Origin: Stenotrophomonas maltophilia
GTDB taxonomy: Bacteria; Pseudomonadota; Gammaproteobacteria; Xanthomonadales; Xanthomonadaceae
Assembly (NCBI RefSeq): GCF_003970865.1
Contig: NZ_RXLZ01000012.1
Coordinates: 21,116-85,115, forward strand
DNA: 64,000 nucleotides
Direction: 5' to 3'
Positions 9,578 through 18,492 of this stretch are shown here, piece after piece. A model generated the notes under the pieces. That model was not told the origin of the DNA. It did no database searches and saw only the letters and a list, made by a program, of their open reading frames with translations. Within the stretch, counting starts at the first letter, position 1. Every line of letters starts with the position of its first letter. A program made the position numbers and the translations under genes.

Positions 9578-10456
9578 TCAATGATCGCGTTCGACCGCCA
9601 GCGTCGCCAGCGCACGCAGTGCATCGGCCTCTTCGCCGTATCCGGCCAGGATCGACTGCATGCGCGCTGCGAGCTCGTGCAGCTGGGCCTTTGCGCCGTC
9701 CATGCCAAGCAGGGCCGGGAAGGTGCTCTTGTCCTGCGCCTGGTCCTTGCCGGCGGTCTTGCCCAGCTGCTCGGAACTGGCCTCGACATCGAGGATGTCG
9801 TCGCGGACCTGGAAGGCCAGGCCGAGTGCATCGGCGAAGCTGTCCAGCTGGGCCAGCTGCGGTTCGTGGGCCTGCCCGCAAAGCGCACCCATGCGTACCG
9901 CCGCGCGGATCAGTGCACCGGTCTTCAGCGCATGCATGCGGGTCAATGCTGCCAGCGTCTGCTGCTGGCCGGTGGCGTCGATATCCAGCGCCTGGCCGCC
10001 GCACATGCCGGACGCGCCGGAGGCGTGGGCCAGGGTCTGCAGGCAGGCCACGCGCAGCGTGGCCGGCAGCGGCGCATCGGCGAGCAGGCCAAAGGCACGG
10101 GTCTGCAGCGCGTCGCCGGCGAGGATCGCGGTAGCTTCGTCGAAGGCGATGTGGGTGGTCGGCTTGCCACGGCGCAGCGCGTCGTCATCCATCGCCGGCA
10201 GGTCGTCATGCACCAGCGAGTAGGCGTGGATGAGTTCGACCGACATGGCCGCCGCATCCAGGCTTTCCGGCTGCGCACCGAACAGGTGGCCACTGGCGTA
10301 GACCAGCAGCGGGCGCATGCGCTTGCCACCGCCCAGCACCGAATAGCGCATGGCCTGGTGCAGGCGCTGCGGTGCTTCGGCAGGCGAGGGCAGAGCGGCG
10401 TCGAGCTGGCTTTCGATACGGTCGCGCCAGCGCGCGAACAGAACCTCAGCCGTCAT
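9578..10456 (-). CDS. ispA: Farnesyl diphosphate synthase
   Basis: This 292-residue polyprenyl synthase condenses IPP with DMAPP and GPP to farnesyl diphosphate, the precursor of undecaprenyl phosphate and quinone side chains. The first aspartate-rich motif DDLPAMD is at residues 84-90 and the second, DDILD, at 219-223. GGGKRMRP (residues 42-49) binds the diphosphate. The ATG at 10456 lies inside the end of xseB (11-base overlap), the usual xseB-ispA coupling. A longer upstream frame reaches 10585 but only shadows xseB. No dxs gene follows here. Confidence 0.95.
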   Translation of the reverse strand: MTAEVLFARWRDRIESQLDAALPSPAEAPQRLHQAMRYSVLGGGKRMRPLLVYASGHLFGAQPESLDAAAMSVELIHAYSLVHDDLPAMDDDALRRGKPTTHIAFDEATAILAGDALQTRAFGLLADAPLPATLRVACLQTLAHASGASGMCGGQALDIDATGQQQTLAALTRMHALKTGALIRAAVRMGALCGQAHEPQLAQLDSFADALGLAFQVRDDILDVEASSEQLGKTAGKDQAQDKSTFPALLGMDGAKAQLHELAARMQSILAGYGEEADALRALATLAVERDH

Positions 10457-10706
10457 GGCTGGGCGGATCGAAGGGCTCGGAGGCTTCCGGCTGTGCCGGA
10501 TCGCTGAGCAGGCGCACGCGCAGTTCGGCCTGCTCCAGCGCCTGCTGGCACTGGCGATACAGACCGACGCCACGTTCGTAAGCACTGAGCGAGGCTTCCA
10601 GGCTCAGCTCGCCGGTTTCCATCTGCTCCACCAGCTGTTCCAGCGATTCGAGCGACTGCTCGAACTGGGCAACCGGGGAGGCGTTTTCGGGGGACTTCTT
10701 GGCCAT
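10446..10706 (-). CDS. xseB: Exodeoxyribonuclease VII small subunit
   Basis: This is an 86-residue protein with the XseB pattern [20 protein letters not shown], then [18 protein letters not shown]. It forms two helices that pack on XseA to make the single-strand exonuclease VII used in mismatch repair and DNA processing. It overlaps ispA by 11 bases and lies 36 bases after tilS, so the three are probably co-transcribed. The large subunit gene is not in this window. Confidence 0.95.
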   Translation of the reverse strand: MAKKSPENASPVAQFEQSLESLEQLVEQMETGELSLEASLSAYERGVGLYRQCQQALEQAELRVRLLSDPAQPEASEPFDPPSHDG

Positions 10707-10742
10707 GTGGCAAGTGTGGACGGGCCGCGCGCGGGGGTCAAT

Positions 10743-12029
10743 TCACCAGCCGCCCGGGCGCCACTGCAACTGTGCGCCATGCGCCTGCAGCCAGGCCCGC
10801 AGCGGTGCGGCGATGACCACATCGGCGGCGGCCAGCAACTGCGGGCCATCAAAGATCAGCGGCAGCTGCGCGCGTCGCCACGGGGCGAGGTGTTCGCGTT
10901 GCAGGCAGTCCTTCAACGCGTGCGAATGCTGGCGACCGGGCAGCAGAATGCGCTCACCGCCCACGCGTGCACGGACCTGCAGCGGGCGTTCGAAGGCCGG
11001 GGTGCCCTGCAGGCGCAGCTGTCCGCCATCGGGCAGCGGCAGCGGTGCGCATCCATCCCATTCGACCTGCCACTCGAGGGGAAGCGCAGGTAGCTGGGCC
11101 GGCAGCAGGTAGGCGTGGTCGCGCCACTGCTGGATCGCGTGATCGTGCCAGTTCACACGGGCCTGACGATCGTTGCCGGCGGGCAGCAGCTCGTCCAGTG
11201 CCTGTTGCAGCACCGTGGCCGGCAGCGGCGCCGCACCGTGGCCGGCCACCCAGGCACGCAGCACGCGTGCGGCGCGCCCCGGTGAGACCTGGCGCAGCAG
11301 CTGCAGCGACAGCACGCGCGGTGCCACCTCCAGATGCGCGATCAGCTCGGCGTCCTCCTCGTCGAGCAGTTCGCGGGTCTGCCCGCAGTGCATCGCGCTG
11401 CCCGCCAGCGCCGCAGCGGCATGCGGCCAGCGCTGGCGCAACAACGGCAGCACCTGCAGACGCAGGAAGTTGCGATCGGCGTGGTCGTCGCCATTGCTGG
11501 GGTCTTCGATCCAGTGCAGCGCATGGTGGCGCGCGTAATCGAGCAGTGCACTGCGCGGGACCGCCAGCAGCGGCCGCCACAAGGGGTGTTCGCCAAGGCG
11601 GCTGTGCGTGGACATCGCCGCCAGGCCATCGACGCCGGAAGCGCGCAGGGCGCGCAACAGGAAAGTCTCGGCCTGGTCGTCCTGGTGCTGTGCCAGCGCC
11701 AGCGTTTCGCCGTCGCGCAGTTCGGCCGCGAACGCGGCGCGCCGCGCCAGTCGCGCGGCACCCTCGGTGCCCAGGCCTGTGCCGTTCTCGACCTGCACGC
11801 GGTGCACGGCCAGTTCAATGCCCCAGGCGTCGCATTGCTGCTGGCAGTGCAGCACCCAGTCATCCGCATCGGGCTGCAGGCCGTGATGCACGTGCACCGC
11901 GCGCAGCGCAGTGCCGGAGGCCTGCGCGCAGCGCCACAGCCAGTGCAGCAGCACGGTGGAGTCGACACCACCGCTGTAGCCCACCAGCAGCGGCGCATCC
12001 AGCGGAACGAGGGCAGGGAAGGCAGTCAC
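10743..12029 (-). CDS. tilS: tRNA(Ile)-lysidine synthase
   Basis: This ATP-pyrophosphatase converts the wobble cytidine of tRNA(Ile) CAU to lysidine, switching the codon from AUG to AUA. The P-loop SGGVDS is at residues 19-24, followed by HVHHGLQ and ALAQHQDDQAET, both typical of TilS. A C-terminal substrate-binding region is present. I prefer GTG at 12029 (about 428 residues), where similarity begins. The frame stays open to 12071 inside a repeat. A TATACT on the minus strand (12042-12037) would place the transcript start almost on the GTG, so the message may be leaderless. Confidence 0.9.
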   Translation of the reverse strand: MTAFPALVPLDAPLLVGYSGGVDSTVLLHWLWRCAQASGTALRAVHVHHGLQPDADDWVLHCQQQCDAWGIELAVHRVQVENGTGLGTEGAARLARRAAFAAELRDGETLALAQHQDDQAETFLLRALRASGVDGLAAMSTHSRLGEHPLWRPLLAVPRSALLDYARHHALHWIEDPSNGDDHADRNFLRLQVLPLLRQRWPHAAAALAGSAMHCGQTRELLDEEDAELIAHLEVAPRVLSLQLLRQVSPGRAARVLRAWVAGHGAAPLPATVLQQALDELLPAGNDRQARVNWHDHAIQQWRDHAYLLPAQLPALPLEWQVEWDGCAPLPLPDGGQLRLQGTPAFERPLQVRARVGGERILLPGRQHSHALKDCLQREHLAPWRRAQLPLIFDGPQLLAAADVVIAAPLRAWLQAHGAQLQWRPGGW

Positions 12030-12128
12030 GGCGGCAAGTATAGGGTTGCTCGGCAGGGCTGCGCCCTGCACCCGCTACGATCCAGAGCAACAGCAACAGC
12101 AACAGCAGAAGCTGGTTTCCTGAGGGTA

Positions 12129-12230
12129 GGCGGGGTGGGTCCGGTTGCGGGAGACGCCGTAAACCCGTCCATGGGGGCTTGGCCGCGGCATCCATGCCGC
12201 GGACACTCCCGCAACCGGACCCACCCCGCC
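12129..12230. repeat. Long hairpin A of the composite
   Basis: The 23-base arms 12129-12151 and 12208-12230 are perfectly complementary. The interior carries GACGCCGTAAACCCGTCC, then GGCTTGGC and an inner perfect palindrome at 12183-12202 (CCGCGGCATC / GATGCCGCGG type). The arm sequence is also used by hairpin D at 63820. Confidence 0.85.
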
Positions 12231-12270
12231 TTCGACAGTTGGCCGCGATCTGTTGGAACGACGTATTGCC

Positions 12271-12385
12271 CTGGTGGGTGTCGACCTTGGTCGACACAGT
12301 AGATCCACGCCATGCGTGGATGACTCATTCGATATCTGACAGATGTGTCGACCAAGGTCGACACCTACCAACAGCCGCCGGAATC
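12271..12385. repeat. SMAG-type palindromes inside the composite
   Basis: GTGTCGACCTTGGTCGACAC (about 12278-12297) faces a second copy at about 12345-12364. Between them is GTAGATCCACGCCATGCG followed by TGGAT (about 12299-12321). All three are short palindromes of the GTAG-headed class seen throughout the window. Confidence 0.7.
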
Positions 12386-12392
12386 TGTCGAA

Positions 12393-12584
12393 GGCGGGGC
12401 ACTGTGGGTTTGCGGGGTGTGAGCCGCATGGGCCCGAGGCATGCCTCGGGCGGGTTGGGCAGGACGCCCAACCCCGGTCTTGCCGTGTGCGCAGGAAAGC
12501 GCACACGAGCAAGCGGCGACAAAGCCCCGGGGGTCACTTCATGGACGGGTTTACGGCGTCCCCGCAAACCCACAGTACCCCGCC
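12393..12584. repeat. Long hairpin B of the composite
   Basis: The 25-base arms 12393-12417 and 12560-12584 pair with a single G-T mismatch. The 142-base interior holds three further small hairpins: around 12434-12450 (CCGAGGCATGCCTCGG), around 12454-12476 (GGTTGGGC...GCCCAACC) and around 12486-12508 (GTGTGCGC...GCGCACAC). It also holds the conserved core in reverse (GGACGGGTTTACGGCGTC at 12543-12560). Confidence 0.8.
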
Positions 12585-12670
12585 ATCCCACGGAATTCTG
12601 CTTTGGCTGTTGCTTCAGCTGTTGCCGTTGCGTGTAGCGGGTGCAGGGTCGCAGGCCCTGCCGAACCCCT

Positions 12671-14080
12671 TCACTCCGCGACGTGCTCGACCTGCCGCGG
12701 TTCGGGCTTGGTATCGGGCAGCTGCCAGAAGATCATCGTCGAGGTCAGCGTGATCGCGCCCACGCACAGGAACGTCGCATGCAGCGCCGCAGTGGCGCTG
12801 TTGCTGTCCAGGTGACTGCCGAACGCGGCCAGCAGACTGCCGGCCGCCGCGGCACCGAAACCGGCGGCGAGCATCATCACCATCGACAGCAGGCTGTTGC
12901 CGGAACTGGCGAATTCACGGTCCAGATCGCGCAGGGTCACGGTGTTCATCACGGTGAACTGCAGTGAATTGACCGCGCCGAAGAACGCCAGCTGCAACAG
13001 GCGCCAGGCCAGGTGCTGGCCCGGTGTCATCAGGATGAAGCTGGCCATCGCCAGGCCCACCAGCACGGTGTTGACCATCAGCACGCGGCGGTAGCCGTAG
13101 CGTTCGACCAGCTTCACCGCCAGTTTCTTCGACACCATGCCGGCCGCCGCCACCGGCACCATCATCAGGCCGGCGTTCATTGGGCCCAGGCCCAGGCCGA
13201 CCTGCAGCAGCAGCGGGATCAGCATCGGCATGGCGCTGCTGCCGATGCGCGAGAACAGGTTGCCGAGGATGCCGATGCGGTAGCTGGGCACACGGAACAG
13301 GGCCAGCGAGAACAAGGGCGCGGTGGAGTTGGCGGCGTGCAGCCAGTAGCCCACCAGCGCCGCCAGGCCGGCCACGGTCATCAGCATCACCAGCGCATGT
13401 GGCGTACCGAGCCCGGAGATGCCGTCCAGCGCCAGTGACAGCACCACCATTGCGAAGGCCAGCATGATGTAGCCACGCAGGTCGAAACGGGTGCGATGGC
13501 TGGCGTAGTGGTCGGGCATGATCTTCATCGCGGCGATGAAACCGATCACGCCGATCGGCAGGTTGATCAGGAACACCCAGTGCCATGAGGCGATCTCCAC
13601 CAGCCAGCCGCCCAGCGTGGGACCGATCAGCGGACCAACCAGGGCCGGGATGGCGATGAAGCTCATCGCGCGCAGGAAATCCTCGCGTGGCACCGAACGC
13701 ATCACCGCCAGCCGGCCGACCGGCAGCAGCATGGCACCGCCGATGCCCTGCAGCACGCGCGCACCGACCAGCTGGTGCAGGTGCTGGGCCAGCGCGCAGG
13801 CCAGCGAGCCGAGGGTGAACAGGATGATCGCCACCAGGAAGGTACGGCGGGTGCCGTAGCGGTCGGCGATCCAGCCGGAGGCGGGGATGAAGGTGGCCAC
13901 CGCCAGCGCGTAGCTGAACACCACCGACTGCATCTGCAGCGGGCTTTCGCCCAGGCTGGCGGCCATCGCCGGCAACGCCGTGTTGACGATGGTCGAGTCC
14001 AGCATCTGCATGAAGATCGCCAACGAAACCAGCCACAGCAGGGGGCGCTGGCGGTTGTAGGTCGATGGCGATGTGGACAT
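12671..14080 (-). CDS. mdtD: MdtD-like multidrug exporter (DHA2/EmrB family MFS)
   Basis: This 469-residue drug:H+ antiporter has 13-14 predicted transmembrane helices. It aligns closely with E. coli MdtD, sharing FMQxLDSTIVNTALP, the SLGESPL motif, ASGWIADRYG (loop 2-3) and the C-terminal NSLQFTVMNTVTLRDL and ASSGNSLLSM blocks. Substrates cannot be read from the sequence. MdtD in E. coli belongs to an RND pump operon, but here it stands alone between a repeat block and hemE. ATG at 14080 is used, with 14113 as an in-frame alternative; neither has a strong ribosome site. Confidence 0.9.
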   Translation of the reverse strand: MSTSPSTYNRQRPLLWLVSLAIFMQMLDSTIVNTALPAMAASLGESPLQMQSVVFSYALAVATFIPASGWIADRYGTRRTFLVAIILFTLGSLACALAQHLHQLVGARVLQGIGGAMLLPVGRLAVMRSVPREDFLRAMSFIAIPALVGPLIGPTLGGWLVEIASWHWVFLINLPIGVIGFIAAMKIMPDHYASHRTRFDLRGYIMLAFAMVVLSLALDGISGLGTPHALVMLMTVAGLAALVGYWLHAANSTAPLFSLALFRVPSYRIGILGNLFSRIGSSAMPMLIPLLLQVGLGLGPMNAGLMMVPVAAAGMVSKKLAVKLVERYGYRRVLMVNTVLVGLAMASFILMTPGQHLAWRLLQLAFFGAVNSLQFTVMNTVTLRDLDREFASSGNSLLSMVMMLAAGFGAAAAGSLLAAFGSHLDSNSATAALHATFLCVGAITLTSTMIFWQLPDTKPEPRQVEHVAE

Positions 14081-14172
14081 GGGGTGCGGCCGGTGCAACG
14101 TGGGGGAGGCCATGATCGCGCACTGCGGGTCACGGCGCGATCAACATCGCGCCGCAACCGCATGCGCAGTGT

Positions 14173-15246
14173 TCAGCGCTGGCTGTGCGCGTGCACCGCG
14201 TCTACCAGCACCTGCACATGCGCGGGGTCCATGTCCGGCGACATGCCGTGGCCGAGATTGAACACATGGCCCTCGCGCGAACCACCGTTGCCGGCGGCAT
14301 AGGTGTCGAGCACGCGTGCCGCAGCGGCGGCGATCGCATCCGGCGAGGCGTACAGGGTGGTCGGGTCGAGGTTGCCCTGCAGGGCGACGCGGCCGCCGGT
14401 GCGGCGCATCGCCTCGTCCAGGTCCAGCGTCCAGTCCAGGCCGAGCGCATCGGCGCCGGTCTGCGACAGCGCTTCCAGGTGCAGGCCGGTGCCCTTGCCG
14501 AACAGGATCAGCGGCGTGCGCTCGCTGCCTTCGCCGCGCTCCAGGCCCTGCGCAATCCGCTGCAGGTAACGCAGCGAGAACTCGCGGTACATCGACGGCG
14601 ACAGCACGCCACCCCAGGTGTCGAACACCTGCAGCGCCTGCGCACCGGCCGCGCGCTGCGCGCCGAGGTAGGCGATCACCGCGTCGGTGGTGACCTCCAG
14701 CAGGCGGTGCAGGGCCTGCGGATGGTTCAGTGCCATCGCCTTGATGCGCGCGAAGTCCTTGCTGCCGCCGCCTTCCACCATGTAACAGGCCAGCGTCCAC
14801 GGGCTGCCGGAGAAGCCGATCAGCGGTACCTGGCCGTCCAGCTCGCGGCGGATCAGGCGCACCGCGTCCATCACGTAGCCCAGGTCCTGTTCCATGTCCG
14901 GCACCGCCAGCTTGGCGATGGCCGCTTCATCTCGTACCGGGTGGCGGAACTTGGGGCCTTCGCCTTCGACGAAGTACAGCTCCAGGCCCATCGCATCGGG
15001 AATGGTGAGGATGTCCGAGAACAGAATGGCCGCGTCCAAGGGGAACCGGCGCAGTGGCTGCAGGGTGACTTCGCAGGCGATCTCCGGATTCTTGGCCATG
15101 GCCAGGAAGCTGCCGGCCTTGGCCCGGGTCGCGCGGTATTCCGGCAGGTAGCGGCCGGCCTGGCGCATCAGCCAGACAGGGGTGCAGTCCACCGGTTCGC
15201 GGCGCAGGGCGCGCAGCAGGCGATCGTTGCGGAGAGGGCTGGTCAC
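14173..15246 (-). CDS. hemE: Uroporphyrinogen decarboxylase
   Basis: This 357-residue cytosolic enzyme decarboxylates the four acetate groups of uroporphyrinogen III to give coproporphyrinogen III for haem synthesis. [10 protein letters not shown] is at residues 28-37, and [12 protein letters not shown] and [13 protein letters not shown] follow as in all HemE proteins. GTG at 15246 is chosen. It gives the canonical (V/M)[13 protein letters not shown] beginning, and AAGGA lies 9 bases upstream, whereas ATG at 15255 would have no usable spacing. Confidence 0.96.
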   Translation of the reverse strand: MTSPLRNDRLLRALRREPVDCTPVWLMRQAGRYLPEYRATRAKAGSFLAMAKNPEIACEVTLQPLRRFPLDAAILFSDILTIPDAMGLELYFVEGEGPKFRHPVRDEAAIAKLAVPDMEQDLGYVMDAVRLIRRELDGQVPLIGFSGSPWTLACYMVEGGGSKDFARIKAMALNHPQALHRLLEVTTDAVIAYLGAQRAAGAQALQVFDTWGGVLSPSMYREFSLRYLQRIAQGLERGEGSERTPLILFGKGTGLHLEALSQTGADALGLDWTLDLDEAMRRTGGRVALQGNLDPTTLYASPDAIAAAAARVLDTYAAGNGGSREGHVFNLGHGMSPDMDPAHVQVLVDAVHAHSQR

Positions 15247-15281
15247 GATGGGCATTCCTTGGACGAAAGTTGGCAGCGGCG

Positions 15282-15521
15282 TCAGTCGCCGTGCGAAAGG
15301 ATCTGGAAGCCACGATGCAGTTCGGCATCGCGGGCCTTCTCGAAGGCGTGGCGGGCTTCGTCGGCCTGCAGGAACAACTCGCGCCGCAGCTGCGAGCGGC
15401 TGCCGACGCGGCCGCTCTCGCGCAGCAGTTCCCAGCCGCCGAAGAGGTCCGGCTGCAGGCTCAGGCGCAGGAAGCGCGGTGCCTGCGCACCGGCGTCGGG
15501 ATGTTGCAGGTAGACGTGCAT
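15282..15521 (-). CDS. Small WGR-domain protein
   Basis: This 79-residue protein consists almost wholly of a WGR-like domain: [26 protein letters not shown], then a basic linker and RGFQIL near the end. WGR domains occur in PARPs, polyA-polymerase-like and molybdate-metabolism proteins and are thought to bind nucleic acid. Stand-alone copies are common in proteobacteria but uncharacterised. It lies upstream of hemE on the same strand with a 35-base gap, so it may share that transcript. Confidence 0.75.
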   Translation of the reverse strand: MHVYLQHPDAGAQAPRFLRLSLQPDLFGGWELLRESGRVGSRSQLRRELFLQADEARHAFEKARDAELHRGFQILSHGD

Positions 15522-15565
15522 GGTGCCGATTGTAGCGGGGCCAGGGTGACCCCGGCCGCAACGTG

Positions 15566-15670
15566 GTAGTGCCGGCCGCTGGCCGGCTTCGCCGTTACCG
15601 GAGTTGCCGGCCAGCGGCCGGCACTACCAGGCTGCGTGGCAGGATTGCCGGCCAGCGGCCGGCATTACCG
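15566..15670. repeat. Three SMAG-type palindromes
   Basis: GTAGTGCCGGCCGCTGGC is at 15566 onward, followed by an inverted copy ending CTAC at 15627 and a third inverted copy at about 15654-15669. The third runs into the aroB stop codon: its degenerate ATTAC end supplies the TAA at 15667-15665 on the minus strand. Confidence 0.8.
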
Positions 15671-16777
15671 GACCGACAGCACCTTCAGCACCGCTGCTTC
15701 ATCCACGTCCGGCACCACTTCAGCGCGGCCCATGCCACGCCACAGCACCAGGCGCAGGCGGCCGGCCACATTCTTCTTGTCCAGCCGCATGCGGCCGAGC
15801 AGGGCCTGCGGGTCCAAGCCGGCCGGGATCGCCACCGGCAGGCCGAGCCGTTCCAGCAGCGCCTGCAGGCGCGCGCGGTCGGCATCGTCGGCCAGGCCGA
15901 GGTCGGTGGACAGCTGCGCGGCCAGTACCATGCCCACCGCCACGGCCTCGCCGTGGTTCAGCGCATCGCGGCCCGGGGCCGAATAGCCCTGTTCGGTCTC
16001 GATGGCATGGCCGAAGGTGTGGCCCAGGTTGAGCAGGGCGCGCTCGCCCTTCTCGAACGGATCGCGCTCGACGATGGCGGCCTTGTGCCGGCAGCTGCGC
16101 GCGATGGCTTCGGAAAGCACGTTGTCTTCGCCGGCCAGCAGCGCATCGGCATGCTGCTGCAGCCATTCGAAGAACACGGCATCGCCCAGCGCGCCGTACT
16201 TCACCACTTCGGCCAGGCCAGCACGCAGCTCGCGCGGCGGCAGGGTGGCCAGCACGCGGGTATCGGCGATGACCGCACGCGGCGGATGGAACGCGCCGAC
16301 CAGGTTCTTGCCGGCCGGAATGTCGACCGCAGTCTTGCCGCCCACTGACGAATCGACCATCGCCAACAGGGTGGTCGGCAGTTGCACGCAGTCCACGCCG
16401 CGCATCCAGCAGGCCGCGGCAAAGCCGGCGAGATCACCGACCACGCCGCCGCCGAGGGCGAATACACAGGCATCGCGGGTGGCGCCGAGCGCGGCCAGTG
16501 CTTCGATCGCGCGGCCGAATTCGGCCAGGGTCTTGGAGGCTTCGCCGGCGGCCAGAACGTGCTCGCCGACGATCAGGTCGGGCCGCGCAGCCAGCAGCGT
16601 CTGCTTGACCGACGCCAGATAGCGCGGGGCCACTTCGCTGTCGCTGAGCAGCAGCACGTGGCGGCCGCGCACGTGCGACGCCAGCGCGGCGCCATCGGCC
16701 TGGGCGCCGGCGCCGATGGTGATGGAGTAGGGGCGGTCGCCGCCAACGGCGACCTGCAGCAGGGCGGGGGAGGTCAT
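15665..16777 (-). CDS. aroB: 3-dehydroquinate synthase
   Basis: This 370-residue NAD- and metal-dependent enzyme closes DAHP to 3-dehydroquinate, step two of the shikimate pathway. The NAD-binding [11 protein letters not shown] is at residues 109-119, [11 protein letters not shown] at 142-152, and HTFGHAIE carries the metal-binding histidine. The start at 16777 overlaps the aroK stop by four bases (ATGA), the classic aroK-aroB coupling. The 3' end is formed inside a SMAG palindrome. Confidence 0.96.
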   Translation of the reverse strand: MTSPALLQVAVGGDRPYSITIGAGAQADGAALASHVRGRHVLLLSDSEVAPRYLASVKQTLLAARPDLIVGEHVLAAGEASKTLAEFGRAIEALAALGATRDACVFALGGGVVGDLAGFAAACWMRGVDCVQLPTTLLAMVDSSVGGKTAVDIPAGKNLVGAFHPPRAVIADTRVLATLPPRELRAGLAEVVKYGALGDAVFFEWLQQHADALLAGEDNVLSEAIARSCRHKAAIVERDPFEKGERALLNLGHTFGHAIETEQGYSAPGRDALNHGEAVAVGMVLAAQLSTDLGLADDADRARLQALLERLGLPVAIPAGLDPQALLGRMRLDKKNVAGRLRLVLWRGMGRAEVVPDVDEAAVLKVLSVR

Positions 16778-17316
16778 GCGGTCAGGTCCTGGCGCTGCCA
16801 TTGCGTGGCCAGCTTGACCACCAGGTGGGCGGTCGCGTCGGCAGCGGTGTATGGGTCGGTATCGAGGGTGAGGTCGGCCAGTTCGCGGTACAGCGGGTCG
16901 CGGTGTGCGGCCAGATCGTGCAGCACCTGCTCGCGGTCCGGGCGCTGCAGCAACGGCCGACCCTTGTCGCGGGCCAGGCGTTCCAGCTGCGCGGCCACGC
17001 TGACCCGCAGGTAGACCACGAAGCCGCGCCGGGCGATCAGTGCACGGTTGTCCGGATCCAGCACCGCGCCGCCGCCGGTGGAGACCAGCTGGCCGCGGCC
17101 TTCCAGCACGCGCGCAAGCGCCTCGCGTTCATGGCTGCGGAAGCCCGCTTCGCCGGAGTGCTCGAAGATGGTCGGGATGCTGGCGCCGGCGGCATCGACG
17201 ATGGCCTGGTCGACATCGACGAAGTCCAGCGTGAAGCGCTCGGCCAGGCGGCGGCCGATGCAGGTTTTGCCGGCGCCCATCGGGCCGATCAGGATCAGGT
17301 TCGGAGCAGGATTCAT
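16774..17316 (-). CDS. aroK: Shikimate kinase
   Basis: This 180-residue P-loop kinase phosphorylates shikimate at C3. The Walker A motif GPMGAGKT is at residues 11-18. VDVDQAI binds shikimate, and STGGGAVL and the LID-region GRPLL follow. ATG at 17316 gives the standard length, with a GGGGG ribosome site close by. A GTG at 17334 is the alternative. It is transcribed with aroB. Confidence 0.96.
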   Translation of the reverse strand: MNPAPNLILIGPMGAGKTCIGRRLAERFTLDFVDVDQAIVDAAGASIPTIFEHSGEAGFRSHEREALARVLEGRGQLVSTGGGAVLDPDNRALIARRGFVVYLRVSVAAQLERLARDKGRPLLQRPDREQVLHDLAAHRDPLYRELADLTLDTDPYTAADATAHLVVKLATQWQRQDLTA

Positions 17317-17414
17317 GCCCCCTGATGCTAACACCTCCGTGCCCTGGCCTTTACGTTCTTCACGTCAGGGTAGGCCTTCCTGCGGGGTCTCCCGCGCCAG
17401 CCGGAGTACAGGCC

Positions 17415-17618
17415 ATGACGGTCGCCAAGGTCATCGAAATCACCGCCTCCTCGCCGAAAAGCGTGGAGGACGCCGTGCGCAGCGGGCTGAAGAAGGTCTC
17501 CGAGACGGTCAAGGGCATCCAGGGCGCCTGGGTGAACGAGACCAAGGTGGTCACCAATGGCAGTGGCGAGATCACCGAGTGGCGGGTCAATCTGCGCGTG
17601 ACCTTCCTGGTGGAATAA
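17415..17618 (+). CDS. Dodecin, flavin-binding protein
   Basis: This 67-residue protein has the dodecin fold signature: VAKVIEITASSPKSVEDAV, then VKGIQGAWVNE and a strand-forming C-terminus ending RVTFLVE. Dodecins assemble into hollow dodecamers that store or buffer riboflavin/FMN (or CoA). The central tryptophan of AWVNE is the expected flavin-stacking residue. The start has CCGGAG 9 bases upstream. It is divergent from aroK and convergent with the next gene. Confidence 0.9.
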   Translation: MTVAKVIEITASSPKSVEDAVRSGLKKVSETVKGIQGAWVNETKVVTNGSGEITEWRVNLRVTFLVE

Positions 17619-17624
17619 GCGCGC

Positions 17625-18452
17625 TCAGCGCACGTCCTGCACCTGGCGCTGGCCGTCCAGCACCACCACGTGGTCGGCCAGGGCGGGCAGGGCACGCAGC
17701 GCCTGGCGGCTGACCCGCTCGTAGTACTGCACGAAGCGCTCCAGCTGTGGCCGGCTCATGCCGTGCCGGCCCGGCTGCGCGGCCTGCAGGTTCTGCTCCT
17801 GCTGCCAGCGCCAGCGCGGTACCACCGAGAAATCCGGCGGCTGCAGGAACCACAGGCGGTCGCAGCGTTGCCACAGTGCCGGGTAGTCGCGAGCCAGCGC
17901 CTGGTTGCACCAGCGCCGCCAACGGCCATCGGCGTCGGCCTCGCGTTCCAGTGCGTTCAACGGGCTGTCCAGCGCGTCGTCATCCTGCGCGGGTGTGCCC
18001 AGGAACCAGCCTTCGAAGACCAGCAGGTCCAGCGGTTGCTGCAGCTGCGGCCATTGCGCTTCGGGCAGGCGTTCATCGGCCAGCTTGTCGAAGCGCGGCA
18101 TCGCGAAAGGCTGGCGTGCGGCCACGGCGTCCAGCACTGCGTGGGCCAGCGGCAGATCATGGGTGCCCGGCGGGCCGCGGGTGATCAGCAGAGGGTGCAC
18201 CTGGCGGGCCAGCCGCTGGCGCTGTGCGCGGGTCAGGTAGACATCATCAATCGACAGCGTGGCCGCATTCAGGCCGCGTGACTGGGCGCGCGCCACCACC
18301 TGTGTGGCCAGCGTCGATTTGCCGCTCCCCTGCAGGCCGCTGATCGCCAATACTGGAACCGCTGCACCGCTGCCCAGTGCATCGTCCAGCACCTGTTCGG
18401 CCAATGTTTCGGGGAATCCTTTCACCTGGGGCATATACGCAGCAGCGGCCAT
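17625..18452 (-). CDS. P-loop kinase of the D-glycerate 3-kinase (GLYK/Tda10) family
   Basis: This 275-residue kinase has Walker A GLQGSGKS at residues 39-46, followed by LSIDDVYLTRAQRQRLA and RGPPGTHD. These are diagnostic of the plant-type glycerate kinase family, related to uridine/panthothenate kinases, with PRFDK further on. The likely reaction is D-glycerate to 3-phosphoglycerate, but bacterial members are mostly untested. The start at 18452 removes an implausible 58-residue extension. It is divergent from pdxH, with a 40-base promoter region. Confidence 0.8.
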   Translation of the reverse strand: MAAAAYMPQVKGFPETLAEQVLDDALGSGAAVPVLAISGLQGSGKSTLATQVVARAQSRGLNAATLSIDDVYLTRAQRQRLARQVHPLLITRGPPGTHDLPLAHAVLDAVAARQPFAMPRFDKLADERLPEAQWPQLQQPLDLLVFEGWFLGTPAQDDDALDSPLNALEREADADGRWRRWCNQALARDYPALWQRCDRLWFLQPPDFSVVPRWRWQQEQNLQAAQPGRHGMSRPQLERFVQYYERVSRQALRALPALADHVVVLDGQRQVQDVR

Positions 18453-18492
18453 GCAGCCACAATAGCCCAATCCGTGTGAGAAGAACGCAATC

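Larger units (their letters stand above)
12052..12662. repeat. 610-bp nested palindromic composite, copy 1
   Basis: This interval between tilS and mdtD has no convincing gene. It is bounded by an inverted pair of GTAG-type palindromes (12052-12078 and 12634-12662). Inside come CAACAG-rich edges, long hairpin A (12129-12230), a conserved linker with TTCGACAGTT and CCGCGATCTGTTGGA, a pair of TCGACCTTGGTCGA palindromes flanking a GTAGATCCACGC element, the block GATATCTGACAGATG, and long hairpin B (12393-12584). The same order recurs, inverted, at 63565-63921. Confidence 0.8.

Noticed and set aside
12179..12637. Open frames inside the palindromic composite (for example 152 codons on the plus strand)
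   Set aside because: The frames cross perfect hairpins and contain no recognisable domains; the same bases are structured repeats at a second locus.
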